Positions 43,669 to 52,655 of a stretch of DNA of 64,000 nucleotides are shown here, piece after piece. The notes under the pieces were generated by a model. The model saw only the letters and a program-made list of their open reading frames with translations, made no database searches and had not been told where the DNA came from. Both the position numbers and the translations under genes were made by a program. Origin of the DNA: Lewinellaceae bacterium (GTDB lineage Bacteria > Bacteroidota > Bacteroidia > Chitinophagales > Saprospiraceae); NCBI GenBank assembly GCA_020636315.1, contig JACJYA010000001.1:186001-250000 (forward strand), written 5' to 3'. Positions within the stretch are counted from its first letter, which is position 1. Each line of letters opens with the position of its first letter.

Positions 43669-44337
43669 ATGAAACCTCAGGCGGAAAATAACGGGATTGC
43701 AAAGGTGGCCGTAGCCGGAGAAACCTTGTTGCTCCATCCCTTCAAGGCGGCTTTTTGGGAGGCGCGGGGAATATTGTTCCTGGCGGACCTGCACCTGGGG
43801 AAAGCAGCCCATTTCCGTCAGGGAGGGTTAGCGGTGCCTGCTCAGGTGGGCCATGCCAACCGGGATCGGCTGGCCAGCCTGCTGCTGGCCCTGCAGCCCC
43901 GGCGGGTGATTTTTCTGGGAGACCTTTTCCACAGCAACTATAACCAGGAATGGGAAGCGTTCTGCCGGCTGATGGAACAGTTTCGTACGGTGGGTTTTGA
44001 GCTTGTCATTGGAAACCACGATATCCTTCCCGAGGATCATTATCAGAGCGCCAACCTCAAGATACACCGGGAGGCCCTGGAGATCTTTCCTTTTCTACTT
44101 TCCCACCACCCTCTGAAGGAAGCTCCTCCCGCGCTGTACAACCTGGCGGGCCATATTCACCCCTGCGTATATCTGAAGGGCAACGGCCGACAGCGCGCCC
44201 GACTGGCCTGTTTTTATTTCGGGGAGCGAGGGGGCATCCTGCCTGCCTTTGGGGCTTTTACCGGGATGGCTGCAGTGAAGCCCAGAGAAGGAGAGAGAGC
44301 CTTCGTTATTGCCGGCGATGAGGTACTGGAGGTTTGA
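43669..44337 (+). CDS. pdeM: ligase-associated DNA damage response endonuclease PdeM (metallophosphoesterase)
   Basis: The 222-residue product has calcineurin-type metal ligands in order: ADLHLGK, GDLFHS, GNHD, HH and GHIHPC. The pattern matches PdeM. ATG 43669 is preferred to TTG 43642 because the upstream TATCTTTG (43655-43662) is a perfect -7 box 7 bases before it. That would give a nearly leaderless transcript, or the box may be chance. Cotranscription with the helicase is likely. The gene converges with the bifunctional nuclease. Confidence 0.9.
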   Translation: MKPQAENNGIAKVAVAGETLLLHPFKAAFWEARGILFLADLHLGKAAHFRQGGLAVPAQVGHANRDRLASLLLALQPRRVIFLGDLFHSNYNQEWEAFCRLMEQFRTVGFELVIGNHDILPEDHYQSANLKIHREALEIFPFLLSHHPLKEAPPALYNLAGHIHPCVYLKGNGRQRARLACFYFGERGGILPAFGAFTGMAAVKPREGERAFVIAGDEVLEV

Positions 44338-44345
44338 ACGAGTTT

Positions 44346-44906
44346 TTATCCTTCCTTGCTCTTTATGGCATCCCGGATCTTGGCGGCGCTTTCGTAATCT
44401 TCTCTTTCCAGCGCTTTTTCCAGCAGTTCCTCCAGTTGTGGGGTAGAGTAATCCTGCAGGGCGCTTTTTGTCTTCGGCATTTTCACCGGAGTGGGCTCCG
44501 ATTCGACGCCGGCTTCATCCAGGACTTCTGGGAAAGTGAATATCGGACAGCCAAAACGGACGGCCAGGGCGATGGCGTCGGAGGTTCGGGCATCGATCTC
44601 CACCACCTGGCTTTTGTCGATCCTGCAGATCAGTTTGGCGTGGAACACACCATTCCGGATGCTGTCGATCACTACTTCGATCAGGTCACCCCTGAGGGCC
44701 TCGATGGTATTTTTGAGCAGGTCGTGGGTCATAGGCCGGCCGGTATCAACCCGTTCGAGGGCAATAGCGATGGACTGCGCTTCGAAAGGGCCGATAATAA
44801 TGGGCAGGCGGCGGCCTTTGCGAAGTTCTTCAAGGATGAGTGCAAAGTGGTCGGGTGCAGATTCGCTGCGCGCCTGTCCCAGTACCTTTAGTTCGATTTT
44901 TTCCAT
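44346..44906 (-). CDS. bifunctional nuclease family protein (DUF151) with UvrB-like C-terminal motif
   Basis: The 186-residue product has the DUF151 core (LPIIIGPFEAQSIAIALE, ARTSDAIALAVRFGCPIF) and a C-terminal UVR-type helix pair (LEELLEKALEREDYESAAKI). Family members have reported DNase/RNase activity; the UVR motif is found in proteins that interact with nucleotide-excision or protein-quality machinery. It follows hypE on the same strand after 61 bases and may share the transcript. The neighbouring helicase/PdeM genes also concern nucleic acids, but transcription is convergent. Confidence 0.93.
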   Translation of the reverse strand: MEKIELKVLGQARSESAPDHFALILEELRKGRRLPIIIGPFEAQSIAIALERVDTGRPMTHDLLKNTIEALRGDLIEVVIDSIRNGVFHAKLICRIDKSQVVEIDARTSDAIALAVRFGCPIFTFPEVLDEAGVESEPTPVKMPKTKSALQDYSTPQLEELLEKALEREDYESAAKIRDAIKSKEG

Positions 44907-44967
44907 GTTACTCGTTGGTGTTAAAGAGGCAAATTGTTGTGCAGCTGCGGCCCACAGTGCCAGGCAA

Positions 44968-46026
44968 CTAACAGATCCTCGGCAGTTGTTCGCCGATCGG
45001 CATATTGACTACCCGTTTGCCGCCGATGCTGCTGGCCAGCACTACCTGCCGAGGATGGGCCTCCACCACTTCACCGATGATGGCTGCGTGTTGCCCATGT
45101 TCTAATGTACGTAGTTTTTCGGTGAAGGGTTCAGCAATATCGCCGCTTACCACAGCGATAAAAATGCCCTCATTGGCTACGTAGAGCGGATCGAGGCCCA
45201 GGATCTCACAGGCGCCTTCCACCTGTTCATCAACCGGCAGCGCTCGTTGCTGAAGCTCCACCCCCAGCCTGGTGTCCCGGGCAATTTCATTGAGTACGGT
45301 GGCCGCCCCGCCCCGGGTGGGGTCGCGCAGGAGGTGAATGTCTTTCCCAAATTCGTCCAGCAAAGTTTTTATGGTGTGGTTGAGGTTGCAGGTGTCGCTT
45401 TCGATATCCGTTTCGAATTCCAGCCCCTGCCGCACCGAAAGTATGGCTACGCCGTGAGTGGCCAGGTTTCCGCTCAGGACGATCTTGTCACCCGGCCGGA
45501 TGCGGCCCGGGCTGATCGCCGCCTCCGGGTGCAGGGGGCCGATGCCGGTTGTATTGACAAACACTTTATCTCCTTTTCCCTTCTCCACTACCTTGGTGTC
45601 GCCGGTGACGACCATCACTCCCGCGCGGGCGCAGGCTGCTTTGACGGCGACGAGGATCTCCCAGAAATGTTCCATGCGCAGGCCTTCCTCCAGAATAAAG
45701 CTCAGGGAAAGGTATTGGGGGATGCCGCCGCACATGGCCACGTCGTTGACCGTCCCGTTGACCGCCAGTTCACCGATATTGCCGCCGGGAAAGAAGATGG
45801 GAGAAATGACGAAGCTGTCGGTGGAAAAGGCCATTTGTCCATTAAAGGCAAGGACCGCGCCGTCGTGGTGGGTATCCAGCTTTTCGTTTTTTAGCAGGTT
45901 AAAGACGCCGCTTTCCAGCAATTTGTTGGTCAGCAGGCCTCCGCTCCCGTGCCCCATGGTGATAATGTCGAAATCCATTTCGGGCATGGGACAATCCAGC
46001 TGCATCTTTAGGTTCTTTTTGCTCAT
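44968..46026 (-). CDS. hypE: hydrogenase expression/formation protein HypE
   Basis: The 352-residue product carries the PurM/HypE core (MGHGSGG near residue 24, FSTDSFVISPIFFPGGNIG, VNDVAMCGG, VVTGDTKVVEKGKGD, DPTRGGAATVLNEI) and ends in PRIC, the C-terminal Cys that accepts the carbamoyl group and is dehydrated to thiocyanate for the nickel-iron centre. It works with HypF, encoded upstream in the same direction with a 113-base gap. No hydrogenase structural gene or other hyp gene is in the window. Confidence 0.97.
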   Translation of the reverse strand: MSKKNLKMQLDCPMPEMDFDIITMGHGSGGLLTNKLLESGVFNLLKNEKLDTHHDGAVLAFNGQMAFSTDSFVISPIFFPGGNIGELAVNGTVNDVAMCGGIPQYLSLSFILEEGLRMEHFWEILVAVKAACARAGVMVVTGDTKVVEKGKGDKVFVNTTGIGPLHPEAAISPGRIRPGDKIVLSGNLATHGVAILSVRQGLEFETDIESDTCNLNHTIKTLLDEFGKDIHLLRDPTRGGAATVLNEIARDTRLGVELQQRALPVDEQVEGACEILGLDPLYVANEGIFIAVVSGDIAEPFTEKLRTLEHGQHAAIIGEVVEAHPRQVVLASSIGGKRVVNMPIGEQLPRIC

Positions 46027-46139
46027 GGCCAGGCTTGGTTGGTAAATAACTCTATTCTGATCGCTTCCCTCAGTTCCCTATGAAATAAACAAGTTATTCC
46101 GGGATTTTAAACCAGAAAGGGCATAAAATGAAAATTTTT

Positions 46140-48449
46140 TCAAAATTCTCCGCCGCTTTTCTGTTTACTGATGAAATAACACATCAATTGCCCGAAGGAA
46201 ACACTTTCATCATTGGGTGATAACTGGCGGTGGAAATAAAGGCTGTACTTTTTGCCCAGGTAATGCTGCGCCATGTCCACCAACAGGGCATTCTGGAACA
46301 CTCCTCCGCTAAACGCCAGCTTCTCCACCCCGGCACGCTTTGCCACCATTTCCACCACCCCGATCAGGGAGCGATGGAACTTCGCGGCTATGTATTCCGT
46401 CCTTTCCCCTCTGCCCAGGCTTTCGAGGATGCCGGCCATCAGCCGGGATGTGGATATCTGGCCGTTTTTTTTCCATCCTTCTTCATGGAGCCCTCTTATC
46501 TCCAGGCCGTTTTTCCGGCAATATCGGTGTGCCATCTGTTCCAGCAGCATGGCCGCCTCTCCTTCAAAGGAACATACATCTCTGCCGGTGAGCAGGCTGG
46601 CCACAGCATCGAATATCCGCCCCACGCTGGAAGAGCGGAGGCCGGCGGGCCGGCCCAGCAGCTTCTGGTAAACATTCCATTCCGTAGGGCTGAACTTAGG
46701 CCGAAGCCACTGTTCTGCCCCTTCAATCCCCTGGCAGGCCATCAGGGCCGACAAACGGGGCTCGCGTGCGATCTTGTCGCCGAGGGTGTAATTAAAATAT
46801 TCAAACTGGGAAAAACGCTTAAAGTTGCGATCCCGGTAGAGGAAAAACTCTCCGCCCCATATCTGGCCGTCATCGCCCAGCCCCAGGCCATCCCACACCA
46901 CTCCGAGGACAGGCGCTTCGGAGGCAAGCAGGCCGTGTTCTCCCAGCAGGGCAGCAAAATGAGCGATATGGTGCTGGAATTCAAACAGGGGAACCTCCCA
47001 TTGAGTAGCCAGCTCTTGCCCCAGCTGAGTGCTGAAATAGCCGGGGTGTTTGTCCGTCAGGATAACATTGGGCCGTACTCCGAAAATGGACATCAGGTGC
47101 CGGGCCGTTTCGCGAAAGCGCTCCTGGGTTTCCAGGGTGCCCAGCGCGCCCAGGTACTGGCTGGCGTAGTAATTGCCGGCCTGCAGTAAAGTGAAGGTGC
47201 TTTTGAGTTCGGCGCCGGTAGCCAGAACCACTTCTTTTTCCGGCGCCTTTACAGGAGGCAGCAAGGTAGGCGCATACCCCCGTGAGCGGCGCAGGTAAAC
47301 GGGAACTTCGTAACGCGGGCTCAGCCGGATGACACTGTCGTCCTGAGGAGTGGCAATTTCGCGGTTGTTGAGCAGGAGATAATCGGCAATGGGCGGGAGC
47401 GTTTTCATTGCCTCTCCGTCTTCATAACAGATAGGGGCGCCGCTTACATTGCCGCTGGTGGCAATAATGGGGCGCTGAAATTGCCGGAGCAGCAATTCGT
47501 AGAGCGGGGCATAAGGCAACATAACGCCGATCTGTTCCAGGCCGGGAGCGATCTGTTCCAGCGCGATCCCGGAGGGGGGGGATCCCACTGCCGGCAGGAG
47601 TACGATGGGCGCGGCGGGGGAAGTCAGCAAAGCTTCGGCTGCGGCAGGCAATGAAGCGTCCTGCTTCAGGGTTGCGATATCGGGATACATGAGGGCAAAC
47701 GGCTTCGTTGGGCGGTTCTTACGGCGGCGCAGTTCTTCGACGGCGGCGGCGTTGGAGGCGTCACAGGTGAGCAAAAAGCCTCCGATGCCCTTGACGGCGA
47801 CAATCTTTCCATCTTTCCAGAGCCGGGCTGTTTTCTCAATGATGAGCCCGGGATCGGTGGCAACAATACTTCCATCCGATTTGCGGAGGGCCAGTTGTAT
47901 GCTGCAGGCCGGGCAGGAGTTGGTCTGGGAGTAGTAGCGGCGGTCCAGCGGATCGTCGTATTCTGCGCGGCAATCCGGGCACATCTCAAAGGGAGCCATG
48001 GTGGTGCGCTCCCGGTCGTAGGGCAGCCGGCGGATGATGGAAAAGCGCGGCCCGCAGTTGGTGCAGGTGATGAAAGGGTAGGCGAAGCGCCGGTTGTCAT
48101 TGTGAAGCAGTTCGCGCCGGCAGTCTTCGCAGATGGCGAAATCGGGGGTCAGCAGAAGGCTGGCTTCTCCCCCCTCCAGGCTTTCAACGATCTGAAAATT
48201 TTCAAACTCCTTTTTTTCAACCTTTCGGATAGAATGCCGGAGGATAACCGACATTAGTGGGGCCTTTGCGACCAGGCACTGGTAGAAAATGTCAGCTTCC
48301 TCCGGGCTTGCTTCTATTTCAACATGAACGCCGTCATTGGTGTTGCTCACCCATCCCTTCAGGCCGTGCTCCCGGGCCATTCGGTAAACGTAAGGGCGGA
48401 AGCCTACCCCCTGCACCTGCCCTTCGATGTGTATGTGATAGGTCGGCAT
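46140..48449 (-). CDS. hypF: carbamoyltransferase HypF
   Basis: The 769-residue product has the HypF order: an acylphosphatase domain (about 1-90, VQGVGFRPYVY), two zinc fingers (CEDCRRELL/CTNCGPRFS and CPDCRAEY/CPACSIQL), a YrdC-like domain (RRKNRPTKPFALMYPD) and a Kae1-like domain (FQHHIAHFAALLGEHG, LAFSGGVFQN). It transfers carbamoyl from carbamoyl phosphate to HypE during assembly of the Fe(CO)(CN)2 centre of nickel-iron hydrogenase. It is complete. The upstream region contains two hairpin repeats of one family. Confidence 0.97.
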   Translation of the reverse strand: MPTYHIHIEGQVQGVGFRPYVYRMAREHGLKGWVSNTNDGVHVEIEASPEEADIFYQCLVAKAPLMSVILRHSIRKVEKKEFENFQIVESLEGGEASLLLTPDFAICEDCRRELLHNDNRRFAYPFITCTNCGPRFSIIRRLPYDRERTTMAPFEMCPDCRAEYDDPLDRRYYSQTNSCPACSIQLALRKSDGSIVATDPGLIIEKTARLWKDGKIVAVKGIGGFLLTCDASNAAAVEELRRRKNRPTKPFALMYPDIATLKQDASLPAAAEALLTSPAAPIVLLPAVGSPPSGIALEQIAPGLEQIGVMLPYAPLYELLLRQFQRPIIATSGNVSGAPICYEDGEAMKTLPPIADYLLLNNREIATPQDDSVIRLSPRYEVPVYLRRSRGYAPTLLPPVKAPEKEVVLATGAELKSTFTLLQAGNYYASQYLGALGTLETQERFRETARHLMSIFGVRPNVILTDKHPGYFSTQLGQELATQWEVPLFEFQHHIAHFAALLGEHGLLASEAPVLGVVWDGLGLGDDGQIWGGEFFLYRDRNFKRFSQFEYFNYTLGDKIAREPRLSALMACQGIEGAEQWLRPKFSPTEWNVYQKLLGRPAGLRSSSVGRIFDAVASLLTGRDVCSFEGEAAMLLEQMAHRYCRKNGLEIRGLHEEGWKKNGQISTSRLMAGILESLGRGERTEYIAAKFHRSLIGVVEMVAKRAGVEKLAFSGGVFQNALLVDMAQHYLGKKYSLYFHRQLSPNDESVSFGQLMCYFISKQKSGGEF

Positions 48450-48565
48450 TGACGGATATTAGGTTCTGGGTTGTTTGTGGCCAGGATGAGAACAATTACC
48501 TGGCCAATAATAATGAAAGTATTCCGATTTTTTATGCCTAAGGGAGCCAAAAGGATCTGGTTGCC

Positions 48566-48596
48566 ATTAAGCGCTAATTTCCCAATAGCGCTTAAT
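48566..48596. repeat. GCGCTAAT-family hairpin, copy 1
   Basis: ATTAAGCGCTA and TAGCGCTTAAT are 11-bp perfect arms around a 9-base loop, 117 bases upstream of the hypF start. It shares the GCGCTA/TAGCGC core with copies 2 and 3 (48726, 59577). The whole gap 48450-48828 is otherwise non-coding. Confidence 0.6.
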
Positions 48597-48725
48597 TTTC
48601 CTTTCTCCGCAAAACAAGTGGGATAGTTCAAATTTCTGTTTCTTTCAAAAAAGCGCCTTGATTTTCAGAGATTTGCGAACGGCGAATCTCAAACAGTCCC
48701 AGACAAGTCACGCTTCACGGGTTAA

Positions 48726-48756
48726 CCTGGGCGCTAATGGGGAATTAGCGCCCAGG
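48726..48756. repeat. GCGCTAAT-family hairpin, copy 2
   Basis: CCTGGGCGCTAAT and ATTAGCGCCCAGG are 13-bp perfect arms around the 5-base loop GGGGA. It lies 73 bases after the end of sdaA on the reverse strand and may also act as its terminator. Confidence 0.6.
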
Positions 48757-48828
48757 AAATGGCTCCCATCTGCTGCCGGGCAGGCCTTCATTCTCCCACA
48801 CCAGGCTGCTAACCCATCAACGAATCCC

Positions 48829-50253
48829 CTAACACTCCGGCACCTTTATAGAAATATTCACCGCCAGCCCTCCCTGGGAGGTTTCCTTGTATTTGGTGTT
48901 CATGTCCTGGGCGGTTTCCCACATGGTTTTGATGCATTCATCGAGGTGGACGCGGGCCTTTCTCGGGTCGCTTTCAAGGGCGATGTTGGCGGCAGTGATG
49001 GCCTTGATGGCGCCCATGCTGTTGCGTTCGATACAGGGCACCTGCACCAGCCCTCCGATGGGGTCGCAGGTGAGGCCCAGGTGGTGTTCCATGGCGATCT
49101 CGGCAGCCATCAGCGCCTGAGCGGGGCTGCCCCCCAGCCCTTCGGCCAGAGCGGCGGCGGCCATGGCGGACGAAACGCCGATCTCGGCCTGGCAACCCCC
49201 CATGGCGGCAGAGATGGTGGATCCTTTTTTGAAGATGCTCCCAACCTCGCCGGCCACCAGAAGGAACCTGACAATGTCGTTTTCGGCAACCTCTTTCTCT
49301 GTAAAGCAGAGATAGTACATCAACACGGCGGGAATAACCCCTGCCGCCCCGTTGGTGGGCGCCGTGACGATGCGGCCGAAACTGGCGTTCTCCTCGTTGA
49401 CGGCCATGGCAAAGCAGCCGATCCATTTGAGCACTTTGGAGAACTCAACGTCGCAGCGGACGAGGCAGCGCACCCATTCGTCGGCGTTGCTGTATTCACA
49501 GGGCAGGCGCAACTTGTCGTGAATGTCGGCGGCGCGGCGGCTTACGTCCAGCCCCCCGGGCAGGATGCCGCGCGTGTGGCAGCCGCGGTACATGCATTCC
49601 TTCATTACATCCCAGATGCGGAGTAAGCCTCTTCTGACTTCCGTCTCAGAGCGCCAGGCCTTTTCGTTTTCCAAAACGACCTCCCAGATGGCGGCTTGCC
49701 GGGCGGAGCAGTATTGCTCCAGTTCACGGGCGGTGGCGATGGGATGGGGAAGTTTTATGGGGTTTTCTTGTGCCTCTTCTCCCTCTTTTACCACAAAGCC
49801 GCCACCGACAGAGTAGTAGGTAGCTTTTTGGATAAGCTCCCCCTGCTTGTCGAAAGCTTCGAAGGCCAGCCCGTTGGCGTGCCCCGGCAGGCGTTTGGAA
49901 TAGTGAAATTCTATGGCCTCGGTGGGGTTGAAGGCGATGGGGTGGCTGTCGCCCAACTGGAGGATATGTTCCGTGCCGATCCTCTTGGGAATGTGTTGCA
50001 CCTGTTCTACCGGTATGGTTTCGGGGTCCTGTCCGCACAGTCCCAGCAATACGGCAATATCGGTGCCGTGCCCTACCCCGGTAAGGGCCAGCGAGCCATA
50101 GAGGTGGGCTTTGACGCTGTAGGTGATGTCCATCAGCCCCTTGGCCTTTAATTCTTTCCAGAATCGCTCGGCGGCGCGCCACGGCCCCAGGGTATGAGAA
50201 CTGGACGGGCCTACGCCCACCTTGAGCATGTCGAATACGCTTATTGGTTCCAT
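48829..50253 (-). CDS. sdaA: L-serine ammonia-lyase (serine dehydratase), iron-sulfur type
   Basis: The 474-residue product has the N-terminal regulatory part with VGPSSSHTLGPWRAA, GSLALTGVGHGTD and LGDSHPIAFNP, and a catalytic part with TAPTNGAAGVIPAVL, AAMGGCQAEIGVSSAMAAAA and CDPIGGLVQVPCIERNS. Cys residues in CQAE, CDPI and CIE are those that bind the 4Fe-4S cluster in this single-chain form. It turns L-serine into pyruvate and ammonia. ATG 50253 is normal. It stands alone as a transcription unit on the reverse strand. Confidence 0.96.
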   Translation of the reverse strand: MEPISVFDMLKVGVGPSSSHTLGPWRAAERFWKELKAKGLMDITYSVKAHLYGSLALTGVGHGTDIAVLLGLCGQDPETIPVEQVQHIPKRIGTEHILQLGDSHPIAFNPTEAIEFHYSKRLPGHANGLAFEAFDKQGELIQKATYYSVGGGFVVKEGEEAQENPIKLPHPIATARELEQYCSARQAAIWEVVLENEKAWRSETEVRRGLLRIWDVMKECMYRGCHTRGILPGGLDVSRRAADIHDKLRLPCEYSNADEWVRCLVRCDVEFSKVLKWIGCFAMAVNEENASFGRIVTAPTNGAAGVIPAVLMYYLCFTEKEVAENDIVRFLLVAGEVGSIFKKGSTISAAMGGCQAEIGVSSAMAAAALAEGLGGSPAQALMAAEIAMEHHLGLTCDPIGGLVQVPCIERNSMGAIKAITAANIALESDPRKARVHLDECIKTMWETAQDMNTKYKETSQGGLAVNISIKVPEC

Positions 50254-50986
50254 TGGTTAAGGCATTTTTTGAAGTTGGAAGTTCGAAGTCCGAAGTGGGA
50301 ATTGATCACGCGGTAATCCTGCCATCCGCCTTCTCTCAGCCGCCGGAGCTTTAGCGAAGGAGGCCGGCTTCCGCCCCTGCTTCGCTGTGCGCTTCCGGTA
50401 AACCCGTCCTCCCTATCGTTTGGCCGGGCAAGCTTCCGGCTTCAAAAATACGGGCTTTGCGGAGGAACTGGTGGATAAGTGGGAAAAATTGTTGCGGAGA
50501 GCCTGGTTTCCAGCGGCAACGCCCAACCTGCCGGGTAGGCTATTCAAAATATGAGGATTTTAAAAAAACTTCTCTATACTTTTGGGGCGCTCCAACCTGC
50601 CGGGTTTTCGGGGTGATCCTGTTTAGCTATAACCCGGCAGCGTTTATCGGAGATGCTGAATAGGGCCCTTTTGTTACTCCTGGCAAAACCTGCCGCCCGC
50701 TGGAAGGTTACGGCCGCAATTGGTTTGGTGCATTACTCAAACGTTTGGAATGTTTTTGCTACCTTAAGGTACATTTTGGCACAACGGAAGCTGGCCTTAA
50801 AGTTATTCATTTTCCATTTTTCGGTTCTCAGTAATTCTTTCGGCCGGACGCCATTCCTGCTTCAGGCGCTGAAAGAATACATGCCAGCAGGGGTTCACGC
50901 GCTGGTAATATTGCGTTCAAAATGTTCTGGCATAGCTTTTATCAATTCCATGCAACTGGAATTGAAACAAATCAAACCAAGAAAAT
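50254..50986. other. 733-base repeat-rich intergenic region
   Basis: The left part has a tandem GAAGTTGGAAGTTCGAAGTCCGAAG (50271-50297 or so). The middle part has CCAACCTGCCGGGT twice (50523-50536 and 50592-50605), the second forming a 10-bp inverted pair with AACCCGGCAG (50631-50640). Codon statistics cannot be run by eye, but an open stretch at 50653-51030 looks like chance because it overlaps the glycosyltransferase and resembles no family. No RNA gene was recognised. Confidence 0.45.
50523..50640. repeat. direct and inverted CCAACCTGCCGGGT repeats
   Basis: Two exact 14-base copies lie 69 bases apart, and the second pairs with AACCCGGCAG to form a hairpin with a 24-base loop. The function is unknown. 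Confidence 0.5.
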
Positions 50987-52453
50987 TTGGAGAACCTTTT
51001 ACTTGGCATCCCCACTATCCTTTTATGTAGCACAGGCTTCTACTTTGCCTGGCGGGCTGCAAAAGCAGGAAATTTTCAAGTAGCGATCTTTTTAATAGTA
51101 GCTGGTGGGCTCTTCTTGAGGATCTATGCCGGAACCGATTTTTTCCTGCATGAATGGGATGAAAGATACCATGCCCTCGTCGCCAAAAACCTTATGGAAC
51201 AACCATTTAAACCCACCTTATACAGGCATCCGGTTTTGCCGTATGACTACACGGACTGGAGCAGCAATTATATCTGGCTGCACAAACAACCGGCGCCACT
51301 TTGGGCAATGGCCCTCAGTTTAGGCATCTTTGGGGTCAACGAAATTGCATTAAGGCTGCCTTCCATTCTCTTATCCAGTTTAGCTATTTGGTTGACATAT
51401 AGAATTGCCTGTCATTTCGTCGGCCGGAGAATGGCGCTCTTAGCTGCTTTTCTTCAAGCCATTCACGGCCTGATAATAGAATTGACCAGCGGCAGGGTTG
51501 CCACTGATCACATCGACCTTTTTTTCCTTTTCTTCATTGAGCTTGGAATATACTTTTCTATCCGGTTCATTAAAACGCCCAAATGGTATTTCAGCATCTT
51601 AATAGGAATAAGTACCGGCCTCGGTATTTTAACAAAATGGATGCCTGCCTTGATTGTTATCCTGATATGGGGATTACTGGCCGTACACAAAAAATTGCCA
51701 TGGCCGCAAATTTTTGTCCATGCATTCATAATATTTGGAGCAACTGCTCTGACCTTTCTTCCCTGGCAGATCTATATTGTTCATACCTTTCCTCAGGAAG
51801 CCCATAGAGAATATGCTTATAATGTCATGCATTTATTCGAAGACCTTGGTGATCACGGAGAGCCATGGTATTACTATTTAAACAGGATGCGGATCATTTA
51901 TGGAGAACTGATCTATTTGCCTCTTATTTGGTTCATTTACATAAAGGGGCAGCGGTTGTTCAAAAACAGGCCGGTTGGCCTGAGCCTGCTAACCTGGATC
52001 TGGATACCGGTATTTTTCTTTTCTTTTGCCGTCACAAAAATGCAGGCATATACGATCTTCTCCGCGCCCGCCTTTTTTATTCTGACGGCATTATTCTTCC
52101 GCTATTTCAACATCTGGAAAGAAAAGTTTTTCTTCCCTAAATACATCTCTAACCTGATCCTGGCTTTGCTTGTTTTACTCCCGGCCAGATATTCGATTGA
52201 ACGGGTAAAGCCTTTCACCATAAGAGAAAGAAGGCCTGAATGGGCAGAGAATTTTAAGGCCTTAGAAAAACAATTTCCATTGGATTCCACAACCGTAGTC
52301 TTCAATATGCCAAAACCCATTGAATTCATGTTTTATACCAATGCTATTGCTTACCCCTTCCTGCCGGAAACAAAAACCTTAGATAGCTTATCGCATTCAG
52401 GATACAAGCTGCTTAAATATGAATCCAAAACACTGAAGAAGATAGGTAACTGA
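50987..52453 (+). CDS. membrane glycosyltransferase, GT39/ArnT-like (dolichyl-phosphate-mannose type)
   Basis: The 488-residue product is a polytopic membrane protein with about 10-12 hydrophobic segments. The first extracytoplasmic loop DFFLHEWDERYHALVAKNL has the acidic pair of GT-C enzymes, and HKQPAPLWAMALSLGIFGVNEIALRLPS is typical of the GT39/ArnT family. The C-terminal part (about 400-488) is soluble. It probably transfers a sugar from a lipid-linked donor to a glycan, lipid or protein. No ATG fits; TTG 50987 starts just before the first membrane helix and is the best start. The gene is AT-richer than its neighbours, suggesting transfer. Confidence 0.82.
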   Translation: MENLLLGIPTILLCSTGFYFAWRAAKAGNFQVAIFLIVAGGLFLRIYAGTDFFLHEWDERYHALVAKNLMEQPFKPTLYRHPVLPYDYTDWSSNYIWLHKQPAPLWAMALSLGIFGVNEIALRLPSILLSSLAIWLTYRIACHFVGRRMALLAAFLQAIHGLIIELTSGRVATDHIDLFFLFFIELGIYFSIRFIKTPKWYFSILIGISTGLGILTKWMPALIVILIWGLLAVHKKLPWPQIFVHAFIIFGATALTFLPWQIYIVHTFPQEAHREYAYNVMHLFEDLGDHGEPWYYYLNRMRIIYGELIYLPLIWFIYIKGQRLFKNRPVGLSLLTWIWIPVFFFSFAVTKMQAYTIFSAPAFFILTALFFRYFNIWKEKFFFPKYISNLILALLVLLPARYSIERVKPFTIRERRPEWAENFKALEKQFPLDSTTVVFNMPKPIEFMFYTNAIAYPFLPETKTLDSLSHSGYKLLKYESKTLKKIGN

Positions 52454-52593
52454 ACTCAACATATTCTGCTGGTTCAAACATCTCTGAGTAGTATTTCCAT
52501 CTCTGGGATAGTTCAAATAAGTGTGTCTGCGTTATGCAAACCCGCTGGTTTTCAAGGCAACGAGGCCCGTCCGTCTAGCCAGCCGGATAAAAA

Positions 52594-52645
52594 CTCAGCC
52601 CGTCTTCATTTCTCAGCCGGATAAAAAACCAGGAACTATGAACAG
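52594..52645. repeat. dispersed intergenic repeat, copy 1
   Basis: A block of about 50 bases beginning at CAGCCCGTCTTCATTTCTC and ending at ACTATGAACAG is nearly identical (about 48 of 50) to bases 63811-63860. It overlaps a direct duplication of CAGCCGGATAAAAA. A related, more diverged version is at 56087-56130. Confidence 0.65.
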
Positions 52646-52655
52646 CCCTCACCTC

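Noticed and set aside
50250..50300. tRNA-like TTCGAAGTC word
   Set aside because: Part of a direct GAAGT repeat; no acceptor or anticodon stem can be drawn around it.
50653..51030. 125-residue open stretch before the glycosyltransferase
   Set aside because: Overlaps the start of the real membrane glycosyltransferase, has no family pattern and lies in repeat-rich non-coding DNA.
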